Positions 1-6,358 of a stretch of DNA of 9,288 bases are shown one piece after another; the stretch's first letter is position 1, and every line of letters starts with the position of its first letter. The notes under the pieces were generated by a model. It saw nothing but the letters and a program-made list of their open reading frames with translations, was not told the DNA's origin and did not search any database. Made by a program: the position numbers and the translations under genes. Origin of the DNA: an uncultured Sphingorhabdus sp. (GTDB lineage: Bacteria > Pseudomonadota > Alphaproteobacteria > Sphingomonadales > Sphingomonadaceae); NCBI GenBank assembly GCA_937873665.1, contig CALMYW010000501.1:1-9288 (forward strand). The letters run 5' to 3'.

Positions 1-1
1 T

Positions 2-45
2 CCCGGTCCGGCTTGCCGCATCAGCGGTCGAGATCCCGGACCGGG
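2..45 (-). terminator. Inverted repeat, probable terminator of the leftward membrane-protein gene
   Basis: The arms CCCGGTCCGG (2-11) and CCGGACCGGG (36-45) are perfect 10-bp reverse complements separated by 24 bases. A smaller stem, CCGC/GCGG (16-19 with 24-27), is nested in the loop. The structure starts about ten bases past the stop codon of the leftward gene (stop at 55-57), which is where a transcription terminator would be expected. The side that would carry a U-tract lies beyond the window edge, so intrinsic termination cannot be confirmed. It could equally be a bidirectional terminator shared with a gene to the left. Confidence 0.45.
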
Positions 46-54
46 CAGGAGGCA

Positions 55-738
55 TCAGAAGGGCTTGATGTTGCCCAGGAAGGCCGTTCCCAGCAGGAGG
101 ATATACACAACCCAGACCCAGATTCGGGTCAGGTCCATCGTACGCCGCAGTGGCACTTCCGTTTCATCGCTGGAGCCTTCGGCAATCAGGCGGCCAAGCT
201 GCGGCCCGACCGGTTTGAATGCTACGTCGATCATGATCGCGGCCGCAAAGATCAGGCCGAACATGACGGCTTTCCCCGCCAGCCACAGCGGCGCCAGCGG
301 GGTGCCCTTCACAAGGGAAACCACGCCAAGTGCAAGATAGAATACCGTAAGCGCGATCTTCAGCACGAACTCGATACGATTGTTGCGCTTTGCCCGCGGA
401 GTTTGATCGTGGAAATGGCTGTCCCAGACCAGCCAGAGCCAAAAGCCCCCGATTGCCCATGCCGCGACGATCGCCGAGCCGGGAAGATTCCACCAGCCAC
501 CGGCGTCGACCATGGAAAGGGTGAGGGGCACCATCAGCGCCCAGGCTGACCGAGGGACCATATCAACATTGACCAGCAGTTGTAGCAACGCGAGTCGCTG
601 GGGCAGCGTCCACTTCTCGCGCTTCCTGAAGTGCTGGCCTAGCAGAAACACGCCGACGTCGGCACCAAGCCACAGAACGAACAACAGCAAGTGTGTGAAA
701 ACAAGAACTTGATACAGGGTAACTGACATCTCCGGCAT
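55..738 (-). CDS. Six-helix integral membrane protein of unknown function
   Basis: This 227-residue protein is predicted to sit in the inner membrane. Hydrophobic segments are visible at about residues 9-33, 61-78, 86-105, 124-143, 151-173 and 204-222. H16 lies inside the first helix, followed by a W23-L-G-A-D27 motif, and H108 and H110 follow helix 3. That pattern of His near an N-terminal WLGxD is reminiscent of CopD/HemJ-like membrane proteins, but the resemblance is by eye only and no function is assigned. The start at 738 was chosen because an AAGGGGG Shine-Dalgarno precedes it by about 8 bases and the product then begins just before helix 1. An in-frame ATG at 804 would add 22 polar residues but has a purine run too close to it (2-3 bases). 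The gene is divergent from the receptor gene and shares its 145-bp spacer. It may or may not belong functionally to the rightward operon. Confidence 0.8.
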   Translation of the reverse strand: MPEMSVTLYQVLVFTHLLLFVLWLGADVGVFLLGQHFRKREKWTLPQRLALLQLLVNVDMVPRSAWALMVPLTLSMVDAGGWWNLPGSAIVAAWAIGGFWLWLVWDSHFHDQTPRAKRNNRIEFVLKIALTVFYLALGVVSLVKGTPLAPLWLAGKAVMFGLIFAAAIMIDVAFKPVGPQLGRLIAEGSSDETEVPLRRTMDLTRIWVWVVYILLLGTAFLGNIKPF

Positions 739-761
739 TTCGGAACCCCCTTCGCTTGGCA

Positions 762-780
762 GCGGCAAACGGTATGCCGC
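762..780. repeat. Small inverted repeat in the divergent spacer
   Basis: GCGGCA (762-767) and TGCCGC (775-780) are perfect 6-bp reverse complements around a 7-base loop. The repeat falls in the presumed 5' leader of the leftward membrane-protein gene, about 25 bases upstream of its start. It could be a weak leader hairpin or a half-site pair for a regulator. At this length in GC-rich DNA, chance is also a fair explanation. Confidence 0.25.
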
Positions 781-839
781 GTGCGTTTTTCCAACGATTG
801 ACATTGCCTCCCTTGCATAAGCTGTGGCGCTGTGCAAAC

Positions 840-851
840 TTGTCCGGACAA
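840..851. promoter_or_regulatory. Perfect 12-bp palindrome, candidate operator in the divergent spacer
   Basis: TTGTCCGGACAA is a perfect dyad located 33 bases before the receptor start codon and about 100 bases before the divergent membrane-protein start. It directly abuts a TACAAT hexamer at 853-858, so a bound dimer would block polymerase at a promoter there. A looser dyad, TGTC-N4-GACA (858-869), follows and repeats the TGTC/GACA half-sites. Known GntR-family (FadR-subfamily) operators often have the form TNGT...ACNA, which this site fits, but other dimeric repressors also bind such dyads. No regulator gene is present in the window. Confidence 0.5.
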
Positions 852-852
852 A

Positions 853-858
853 TACAAT
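853..858 (+). promoter_or_regulatory. Possible -10 element for the receptor gene
   Basis: TACAAT matches the bacterial sigma-70 -10 consensus TATAAT at five of six positions. A transcript from here would start near 865 and carry a very short leader containing the AGGAAGGG ribosome-binding site (869-876). No good -35 hexamer sits 16-18 bases upstream (the bases there read close to TGTGCA), so the promoter would be weak or activator-dependent. The call is tentative. Confidence 0.3.
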
Positions 859-883
859 GTCATCCGACAGGAAGGGTTTGTAC

Positions 884-3385
884 ATGAGGACAGTATTGTA
901 CCGGGGTGTTGCCATCGCCGCTTTGGCCGTAGTTGCCAGCAGCAACGTCGCATTCGCGCAGGATGAGTCTGGGGCAGCAGTGGCCCAGGAAAGTGAAGAT
1001 GATGCTTACGGCCTGAACGAGATTACCGTTACCGCTCAGCGGCGCAGCGAAAGCGTGCAGTCCGTTCCCATCGCCATCAGCGCATTCAATGACGCGGAAC
1101 TCGCAACGCGCGGCGTCAGCAGCGCGCTTGAGGTAACGCAGTACGTTCCGAACCTCGTTGGCATCAACAATACCGGTCTCGGATCGGCAAACGCGTACTA
1201 TATGCGCGGCCTCGGCAACACTGAATCCATCCCCACATTCGACCCCCCGATCGGTACTTATGTGGATGACATTTACCTTTCGCGGCAGAATGCGAACAAC
1301 CTCTCGCTGTTTGATGTCGAGCGGGTCGAAGTGTTGCGCGGGCCCCAGGGAACGCTGTTTGGCCGGAACACCACTGGCGGTGCTGTTGCAGTGTTCCTCA
1401 AGGATCCCGAACCGGACCTTGGTGGTTATGTTCAGGCCGGCTATGGTTCGTATAACCTGTGGCAGCTCAACAGTTCGCTGAACATTCCGCTGAGCGACAG
1501 CTTCGCGGTCAAGGTTTCTGGCTATGTCCAGGACAGCGACGGCTATGCGAAGAACACCGTAACGGGTGAGCGCCAGAACCAGAATGACGGTTGGGGCGTG
1601 CGACTGGGGCTGCGCGCGGACTTGTCCGAAAACGCCACCTGGACCGGTTCGTATATCCACACCTTTGCTGACGGCGCCAACATCGCCAACTTCGATTGCA
1701 ACCCTGCCAATCCTGCGCAGTGCGATGGTCGCTTTGTGACGACTGGCTTCCGGCGGGACGGCAACTTTGGCGGGCGGATCACCGGCAAGAAGAATGATTT
1801 CGGTCATTTCGTGAAGACATCGATGGACTTCGTCTCATCGAATTTGAAGCTGGGCAACGACGACCTGAGTGTCAGCCTCATCACTGGCTACGTTTACACG
1901 ACCCAGGATTACGCGCTCGATTTCTCCGACGGGCGCGCGCTGCCCAGCATCAATGTTCCGAAGGCCCCGGTGCAGAGCTTTGTCCGTGGCGGCTTCACTG
2001 TGGCAAATGAAGGCGAATTTTCCCAGTTTTCGCAGGAAATCAAGGTAAACGCCACTCTAGGTGACGGGCTGGTCGACCTGGTTGGGGGTGTCTACTACTT
2101 CGAAGAAGACAACTTCAGCGATTTCGCCGATCTGTTCACGATCGCCAGCGCCGCAACGCCCGCCCCGCAGGGGAATACGCTGGTTCTTGCGGACCGCATC
2201 ATGACGAATTCGACGCGGGCTTACGCCGGTTACCTGCAGGGCGACCTTAATCTCACCGAACAGCTCAAGATTACAGCGGGCGTGCGCTACACGGATGAGA
2301 CCAAGCAGTTCTCGATCCGCGACAATCGCGCATCGTGTAATGATGGAACGGTCGAAGCGACCTGCCTTGCCGACGTCAATCTGGTCGTTCCGAACGGCAC
2401 GGTGATTCCCCGCAAGCAGAACGTCAAGATCTGGACGCCGCGCTTCGCTGTGAACTACAAGGCCAGCAACGATATCCTGCTTTTCGCTTCCGCAACCAAG
2501 GGCTTCAAGTCGGGTGGCTGGAATGCCCGTGGCACCAGCCCGTCCGAATTGCTGCCGTTCGATGCCGAAAAGGCCTGGAGCTATGAAGCGGGTGTTAAAT
2601 CAGAACTGCTGGATCGCCGGCTTCGCGTGAACCTTTCCGCTTATTGGCTGGATGTCAGCGGCCTGCAAACCCCGTCGGGTTTTGTACGCGCCAATGGTTC
2701 GATCGGTTTCGTTACGCGCAATTTTGCGGATTACGAAAACAAGGGCATCGAGCTTGAAATCAATGCCGTTCCGGCGCGCGGTCTGAACGTGTTCGCATCG
2801 TTCGGGTATCAGGACGACAAGTACAAGATCGACCTCAATCGGCCTGTACTCGACGCCTATGGTGTGCAGTCGGTGGGTGCCCAGCAGGCCAAGTGCCTGG
2901 CTCAGCTTGCAGCAGGTCTGGTGCCCGGCGGCAATGCAACGGATTGCGCGCAGGGCATCGTGGCAGCAAACGGCTCGCTTGCCAGCCCGGTACGTACGCC
3001 TAAGTTCAACCTTTCGATCGGTGGCAGCTATGAAGCGGAACTGGGCGGCGGGCTGAGCCTGATTCCTGCCATTAACGCGAACTGGCGCGACAAGAGCGAA
3101 GTTGGCACCAGCAATGTGACCTTCTATGACGATCCCGTGACCAGTTCCGCCGGGCCGGTCTATGCCAACAATTTGCTGGGCAATGGTCCCCGCATCGCAG
3201 GTTCGCTGAGCGAGTCTCGGTGGATCGCCAATGCCACGCTCACGCTCAAGAGTGAGGCGGGTTGGTCGCTTTCGGTGGAATGCCGCAACTGCTTTGACGA
3301 GGAAGCCGTGGAATCGACCCTGGCGAACCTTGAATACATCAATCCGCCACGGACCTGGCTGCTCAAGGGCCGGTTCTCGTTCTGA
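884..3385 (+). CDS. TonB-dependent outer-membrane receptor
   Basis: This 833-residue protein is a TonB-dependent receptor, a gated outer-membrane beta-barrel that takes up scarce or bulky ligands using energy from TonB/ExbBD. A Sec signal peptide (residues 1-25, cleavage after AFA) is followed by a TonB box at 46-50 (EITVT, then AQRR). The plug domain spans about 55-170 and includes YMRGLG (106-111), the Y126-V-D-D-I-Y stretch and LRGPQGTLFGRNTTGG (151-166). The remainder is a 22-strand-type barrel ending in a terminal Phe (RFSF), the usual BamA signal. Length is normal for the family. The start at 884 was preferred over in-frame ATGs at 824 and 857 because AGGAAGGG lies 7 bases upstream and the signal peptide begins right there. 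Eight cysteines fall in pairs (272/280, 485/494, 671/688, 800/803), possibly loop disulfides. The ligand cannot be deduced. As first gene of the rightward set it suggests the pathway starts with outer-membrane uptake. Confidence 0.95.
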   Translation: MRTVLYRGVAIAALAVVASSNVAFAQDESGAAVAQESEDDAYGLNEITVTAQRRSESVQSVPIAISAFNDAELATRGVSSALEVTQYVPNLVGINNTGLGSANAYYMRGLGNTESIPTFDPPIGTYVDDIYLSRQNANNLSLFDVERVEVLRGPQGTLFGRNTTGGAVAVFLKDPEPDLGGYVQAGYGSYNLWQLNSSLNIPLSDSFAVKVSGYVQDSDGYAKNTVTGERQNQNDGWGVRLGLRADLSENATWTGSYIHTFADGANIANFDCNPANPAQCDGRFVTTGFRRDGNFGGRITGKKNDFGHFVKTSMDFVSSNLKLGNDDLSVSLITGYVYTTQDYALDFSDGRALPSINVPKAPVQSFVRGGFTVANEGEFSQFSQEIKVNATLGDGLVDLVGGVYYFEEDNFSDFADLFTIASAATPAPQGNTLVLADRIMTNSTRAYAGYLQGDLNLTEQLKITAGVRYTDETKQFSIRDNRASCNDGTVEATCLADVNLVVPNGTVIPRKQNVKIWTPRFAVNYKASNDILLFASATKGFKSGGWNARGTSPSELLPFDAEKAWSYEAGVKSELLDRRLRVNLSAYWLDVSGLQTPSGFVRANGSIGFVTRNFADYENKGIELEINAVPARGLNVFASFGYQDDKYKIDLNRPVLDAYGVQSVGAQQAKCLAQLAAGLVPGGNATDCAQGIVAANGSLASPVRTPKFNLSIGGSYEAELGGGLSLIPAINANWRDKSEVGTSNVTFYDDPVTSSAGPVYANNLLGNGPRIAGSLSESRWIANATLTLKSEAGWSLSVECRNCFDEEAVESTLANLEYINPPRTWLLKGRFSF

Positions 3386-3408
3386 TTGATGAGCGTTTGA
3401 CTTGAACA

Positions 3409-3443
3409 GGGTCGGGGGGGCGGTTTTGCCGCTCTCCCGATCC
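3409..3443 (+). terminator. Long GC-rich hairpin between receptor and transporter genes (attenuator or mRNA processing element)
   Basis: The left arm (3409-3423, GGGTCGGGGGGGCGG) pairs along all 15 positions with the right arm (3429-3443, CCGCTCTCCCGATCC), using three G-U wobbles, around a TTTTG loop. It starts 24 bases after the receptor stop codon and ends 28 bases before the MFS start. No T-run follows the stem, so it is not a classic intrinsic terminator. More likely it is a partial terminator or a 3' stabiliser that lets the abundant receptor message be expressed above the downstream genes. The wobble pairs mean the structure is stronger in RNA from the + strand than in the antisense transcript. 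Confidence 0.5.
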
Positions 3444-3471
3444 GCTCTGAACGACGGATGGAATTTCGCAG

Positions 3472-4767
3472 ATGAAAGCACTCCCGCAAACAGCGAGCGG
3501 ATCATCCGACCGCGAATTCGCGAACGGCTGGAAAGTGCTGTTGGCCGGCATGCTGGGTGTAACCTGCGGCGCATCGCCCATCCCATTCAATCTCATCGGT
3601 TTCACGGTTGAGCCGCTTTCGGCGGAATTTGGCTGGAGCCGGACCGAGATCATTCTTCCCGCCACGATCTATGGTCTGATCGCCTCGCTCATGGCGCCAG
3701 TGTTCGGTTGGCTGGCAGATCGTTACGGGGTGCGCAGGGTTGCACTCAGTTCGGTGTTTGCGTTTGCCGTGGCCCTTTCGGCGGTGGCGCTGACGCCAGC
3801 TGCAAATACACCGGACACGCTGTACTTCTATTATGGCCTCTGGGTTGTGATCGGGCTGGTGGGCATTGGCTCCACACCGGTGACGTGGAGCCGGGCCGTG
3901 AACCTGTGGTTTTTCAAGCATCGCGGCCTTGCGCTGGGCATTCTGCTGATGGGCACCAGCCTGGCGGCGCTGTTTGTGCCGAAACTGGCGGTCTGGGCCA
4001 TTGCCCAGTTCGGATGGCGCACGATGTTTGCGATCATGGCCCTGCTGCCATTGCTGGTCGCATTGCCCGTGGCATGGTTATACTTTCGCGAGCCGCGTCC
4101 GGAGGAACGGCCACAGGCACTGCTCAACAGCGATGGGCGACTGGCCGGGATGACACTGGGCAAGGCGATGCGTGGCTATCGTTTCTACGTCATGTGGATT
4201 TCGATCAGCATCGTGGCCGGGTGCTATTCCGGGGCTTTCATCAACATGCCTGCGATCCTGATGGATGACGGGATGAGCGCCCAATCGGCCGCCAGCATCA
4301 TGGGTGTGCTCGGTCTTGGCATCTTTGCAGGACGGGTCATCACCGGGGTCTTGCTGGATCGCTTCTGGCAAGGCTTTGTCGCGTTTCCCCTGCTCTGCCT
4401 TCCCGCCATCACCTGCCTTATCCTGCTGGGTGGCGACGTAACCTTCATGCTTGCCTCGTTAGCCGCATTCTTTCTTGGCTTTGCTGCGGGAGCAGAGGCG
4501 GACCTGATCGCCTACCTGGCGGGGCGCTATTACGGGATGGCTCACTACGGCAAGATCTATGGCATGCTTTACATGCCGTTCGGGATCGCTTCTGCGCTCT
4601 CCTCGATCCTGTATGCCTATGTTCGCGACGTAACCGGTTCCTATGATCCGGTGTTGTTTGTGGCGATTTTCGGCTTTGTCGGCGGCGGAGCAATGTTGCT
4701 GCTGCTCGGCCGTTACCCAAACTCAATTGATGACGACGCTGCGCAACTGCCCGTCAGCTCAACCTAA
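3472..4767 (+). CDS. MFS transporter, monocarboxylate/oxalate-formate-like
   Basis: This 431-residue inner-membrane carrier has the length and twelve-helix hydrophobic pattern of the major facilitator superfamily. The family signature between helices 2 and 3 is clear: GWLADRYGVRRV at 79-90, with D83 and R84. A second typical patch, NLWFFKHRGLALG (144-156), precedes the helix-5 region GILLMGTSLAALF. The central cytoplasmic loop runs from about 204 to 235 (YFREPRPEERP). The NxWF...RGxAxG arrangement is common in the monocarboxylate (MCT) and oxalate/formate (OFA) branches, so an organic acid is the likely cargo. That is inference, and direction of transport is unknown. A GGA 9-10 bases upstream gives only a weak ribosome-binding site for the start at 3472. 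The gene lies 86 bases after the receptor and 30 bases before the flavoprotein, consistent with one operon. Confidence 0.9.
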   Translation: MKALPQTASGSSDREFANGWKVLLAGMLGVTCGASPIPFNLIGFTVEPLSAEFGWSRTEIILPATIYGLIASLMAPVFGWLADRYGVRRVALSSVFAFAVALSAVALTPAANTPDTLYFYYGLWVVIGLVGIGSTPVTWSRAVNLWFFKHRGLALGILLMGTSLAALFVPKLAVWAIAQFGWRTMFAIMALLPLLVALPVAWLYFREPRPEERPQALLNSDGRLAGMTLGKAMRGYRFYVMWISISIVAGCYSGAFINMPAILMDDGMSAQSAASIMGVLGLGIFAGRVITGVLLDRFWQGFVAFPLLCLPAITCLILLGGDVTFMLASLAAFFLGFAAGAEADLIAYLAGRYYGMAHYGKIYGMLYMPFGIASALSSILYAYVRDVTGSYDPVLFVAIFGFVGGGAMLLLLGRYPNSIDDDAAQLPVSST

Positions 4768-4797
4768 TCCCCTTTTCTGACCTACTGAGGATACAAC

Positions 4798-6348
4798 ATG
4801 GCCACGCTTGCTGAACCCGATCTGATTCAGGCCCTTGCTGCTGGCGGTGCACGGGTATCAAACGATCCGGCCACCCTGGACCTTTTTGCGCACGACATTT
4901 TTTCGCGGGGTGCCGATTTGGCGGCGGTGGTCCACCCGGTTGACACGGCGTCACTGGCGGCTGCGGTAAGGGCAGCCAGCGACCGCGGCTTGACAGTGGT
5001 GCCGCGTGGTGGCGGCATGAGCTATACCGGCGGCTATACGCTGGGTCAGAAGGGCGGCGTTCTGTTCGACACGGCCACGATGAGCCGTATTCTGGACATT
5101 AACGAAACGGATATGACCGTAACGGTGGAGGCCGGTTGCACCTGGGCCGCACTCCATGAGGCTCTGCGTCCGCGCGGTCTGCGGACTCCGTTTTGGGGTA
5201 CGCTGTCCGGCATTCACGCTACGGTCGGCGGCGGGATGAGCCAGAATGGCATTTTCTGGGGTACGGGGCGCTATGGCACAGCGGCACAAAGCTGCGTGGC
5301 GATGGAAGTGGTCCTTGCGGATGGCACTGTCTTGAAGACGGGCAGCGAGCATACGCGTCCCTACGGCCCAGACCTGACTGGGCTGTTTCTGGCCGATACG
5401 GGCGCGCTGGGCATCAAGGCAACGATTACGCTACGCATGGTGCCTGAGGCACGTGCCCACGGCTATGCGAGCTTCACGTTCACCGATCCGGATGCGTATT
5501 TGGCCGCCATGGCGGAAATCGAGCGCGCCGGCATCGCCACGGAATGCTTCGGGTTTGATCCCCGTCTCAACGCAATCCGGATGCAGCGCGACAGTCTGGC
5601 AACCGACGCCAAGCAACTGGTTGGCATGATGAAGAAGCAGGGCTCTGTGCTGAAAGCCCTGAAGGAAGGCGTCAAAGTGGTTGCTGCGGGGCGGAGCTTC
5701 ATCGACGAGGCAAGCTTCTCGATGCACGTTCTGGCCGAAGCCAACATCCAGCAGGCCGCCGATGCGGATATCGCCAGTGCGCGCGCCATCGTTGCTCGTC
5801 ATGGCGGGACTGAAGTCGAGAATACCATTCCCAAGATCGTCCGGGCCAATCCCTTCGGTCCGTTGAACATGATGCTTGGCGCGCAAGGAGAGCGCTGGGC
5901 GCCAATCCACGGGCTGGTTCCGCACAGCCGTGCGCAGGCCTGCTACAAGGCAGTGGTCGAGCTGTTCGATGCAAACGCCGACCGCATGGAACGGTTCGGC
6001 GTTACGCACGGCACGCTGATTGCCGCCGTGGGTGGATCTGGTGTAGTGATCGAGCCGTGCCTGTACTGGTTCGATGCGCGAAATCCGCTGATCGACAACA
6101 CGGTTGAACCGGCCCACCTCAAGAAGCTGGAAAGTTACCCCCATGATCCGGAAATCTGGGCGTTCGTGCAGGAAATGAAGTGCGCGATTGTTGATGTCTT
6201 CTTTGCGCACAATGCTGCGCATTTCCAGATCGGACGGACCTATCGTTATCGCGACAGCCTGGCTCCGGCTGCGGATGCATTGCTTGTCGCTCTCAAGGCT
6301 GCGGTCGATCCGCGTGGCATCATGAATCCCGGCTCTCTGGGACTTTAG
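4798..6348 (+). CDS. FAD-linked oxidoreductase (GlcD / VAO-type FAD_binding_4 family)
   Basis: The 516-residue product is a flavoprotein of the p-cresol methylhydroxylase/VAO fold, the group containing glycolate oxidase subunit GlcD and D-lactate dehydrogenases. The N-terminal FAD-binding domain covers about 30-215, with PRGGGMSYTGGY (69-80), VEAGCTW, and GIHATVGGGMSQNG (138-151). A FAD_oxidase_C-like domain follows, including HGLVPHS (371-377), H471/H475 before IGR (478-480), and the typical end DPRGIMNPGSLGL (504-516). The GHxGDGN metal/substrate motif of D-2-hydroxyacid dehydrogenases is not seen. The corresponding region (about 402-425) reads VTHGTL...CLYWF, so the substrate may be an alcohol, a phenolic or another hydroxy compound. 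No signal peptide is present, implying a cytoplasmic enzyme, and its electron acceptor is not encoded here. TGAGG about 8 bases before the ATG supports the start. The stop codon overlaps the ribosome-binding site of the next gene. Confidence 0.9.
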   Translation: MATLAEPDLIQALAAGGARVSNDPATLDLFAHDIFSRGADLAAVVHPVDTASLAAAVRAASDRGLTVVPRGGGMSYTGGYTLGQKGGVLFDTATMSRILDINETDMTVTVEAGCTWAALHEALRPRGLRTPFWGTLSGIHATVGGGMSQNGIFWGTGRYGTAAQSCVAMEVVLADGTVLKTGSEHTRPYGPDLTGLFLADTGALGIKATITLRMVPEARAHGYASFTFTDPDAYLAAMAEIERAGIATECFGFDPRLNAIRMQRDSLATDAKQLVGMMKKQGSVLKALKEGVKVVAAGRSFIDEASFSMHVLAEANIQQAADADIASARAIVARHGGTEVENTIPKIVRANPFGPLNMMLGAQGERWAPIHGLVPHSRAQACYKAVVELFDANADRMERFGVTHGTLIAAVGGSGVVIEPCLYWFDARNPLIDNTVEPAHLKKLESYPHDPEIWAFVQEMKCAIVDVFFAHNAAHFQIGRTYRYRDSLAPAADALLVALKAAVDPRGIMNPGSLGL

Positions 6349-6351
6349 GAG
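6346..6351 (+). promoter_or_regulatory. Shine-Dalgarno overlapping the flavoprotein stop codon
   Basis: The string TAGGAG contains both the TAG stop of the flavoprotein gene (6346-6348) and the AGGAG ribosome-binding site for the next gene, 7 bases before its ATG at 6359. This fixes that start, because the alternative ATG at 6458 has no comparable site. It also predicts coupled translation of the two genes. Confidence 0.75.
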
Positions 6352-6358
6352 AACGCAA

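Noticed and set aside
798..803. Perfect TTGACA -35 hexamer in the divergent spacer
   Set aside because: The sequence 16-18 bases downstream (around GCTGTG) bears no resemblance to a -10 element, so it is not called as a promoter.
739..804. Longer form of the leftward membrane protein starting at ATG 804
   Set aside because: The purine run there sits only 2-3 bases from the ATG and would add a polar tail before helix 1. The start at 738 has better spacing.
824..883. Earlier in-frame starts for the receptor (824 and 857)
   Set aside because: They would put 20 or 9 non-signal residues before an evident Sec signal peptide, overlap the operator/-10 region and lack a good ribosome-binding site.
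860..1807. Long open frame antisense to the receptor gene
   Set aside because: It lies opposite a clear TonB-dependent receptor, has no recognisable domain and reads as the usual antisense shadow of GC-rich coding DNA.
2600..3586. 328-codon open frame on the minus strand across the receptor end and transporter start
   Set aside because: It crosses two well-supported genes and the intergenic hairpin, is rich in Arg/His/Pro with no family motif, and is best explained as a reverse-strand shadow.
5431..6222. 263-codon open frame antisense to the flavoprotein
   Set aside because: No motif is visible and the opposite strand carries a complete FAD-linked oxidoreductase.
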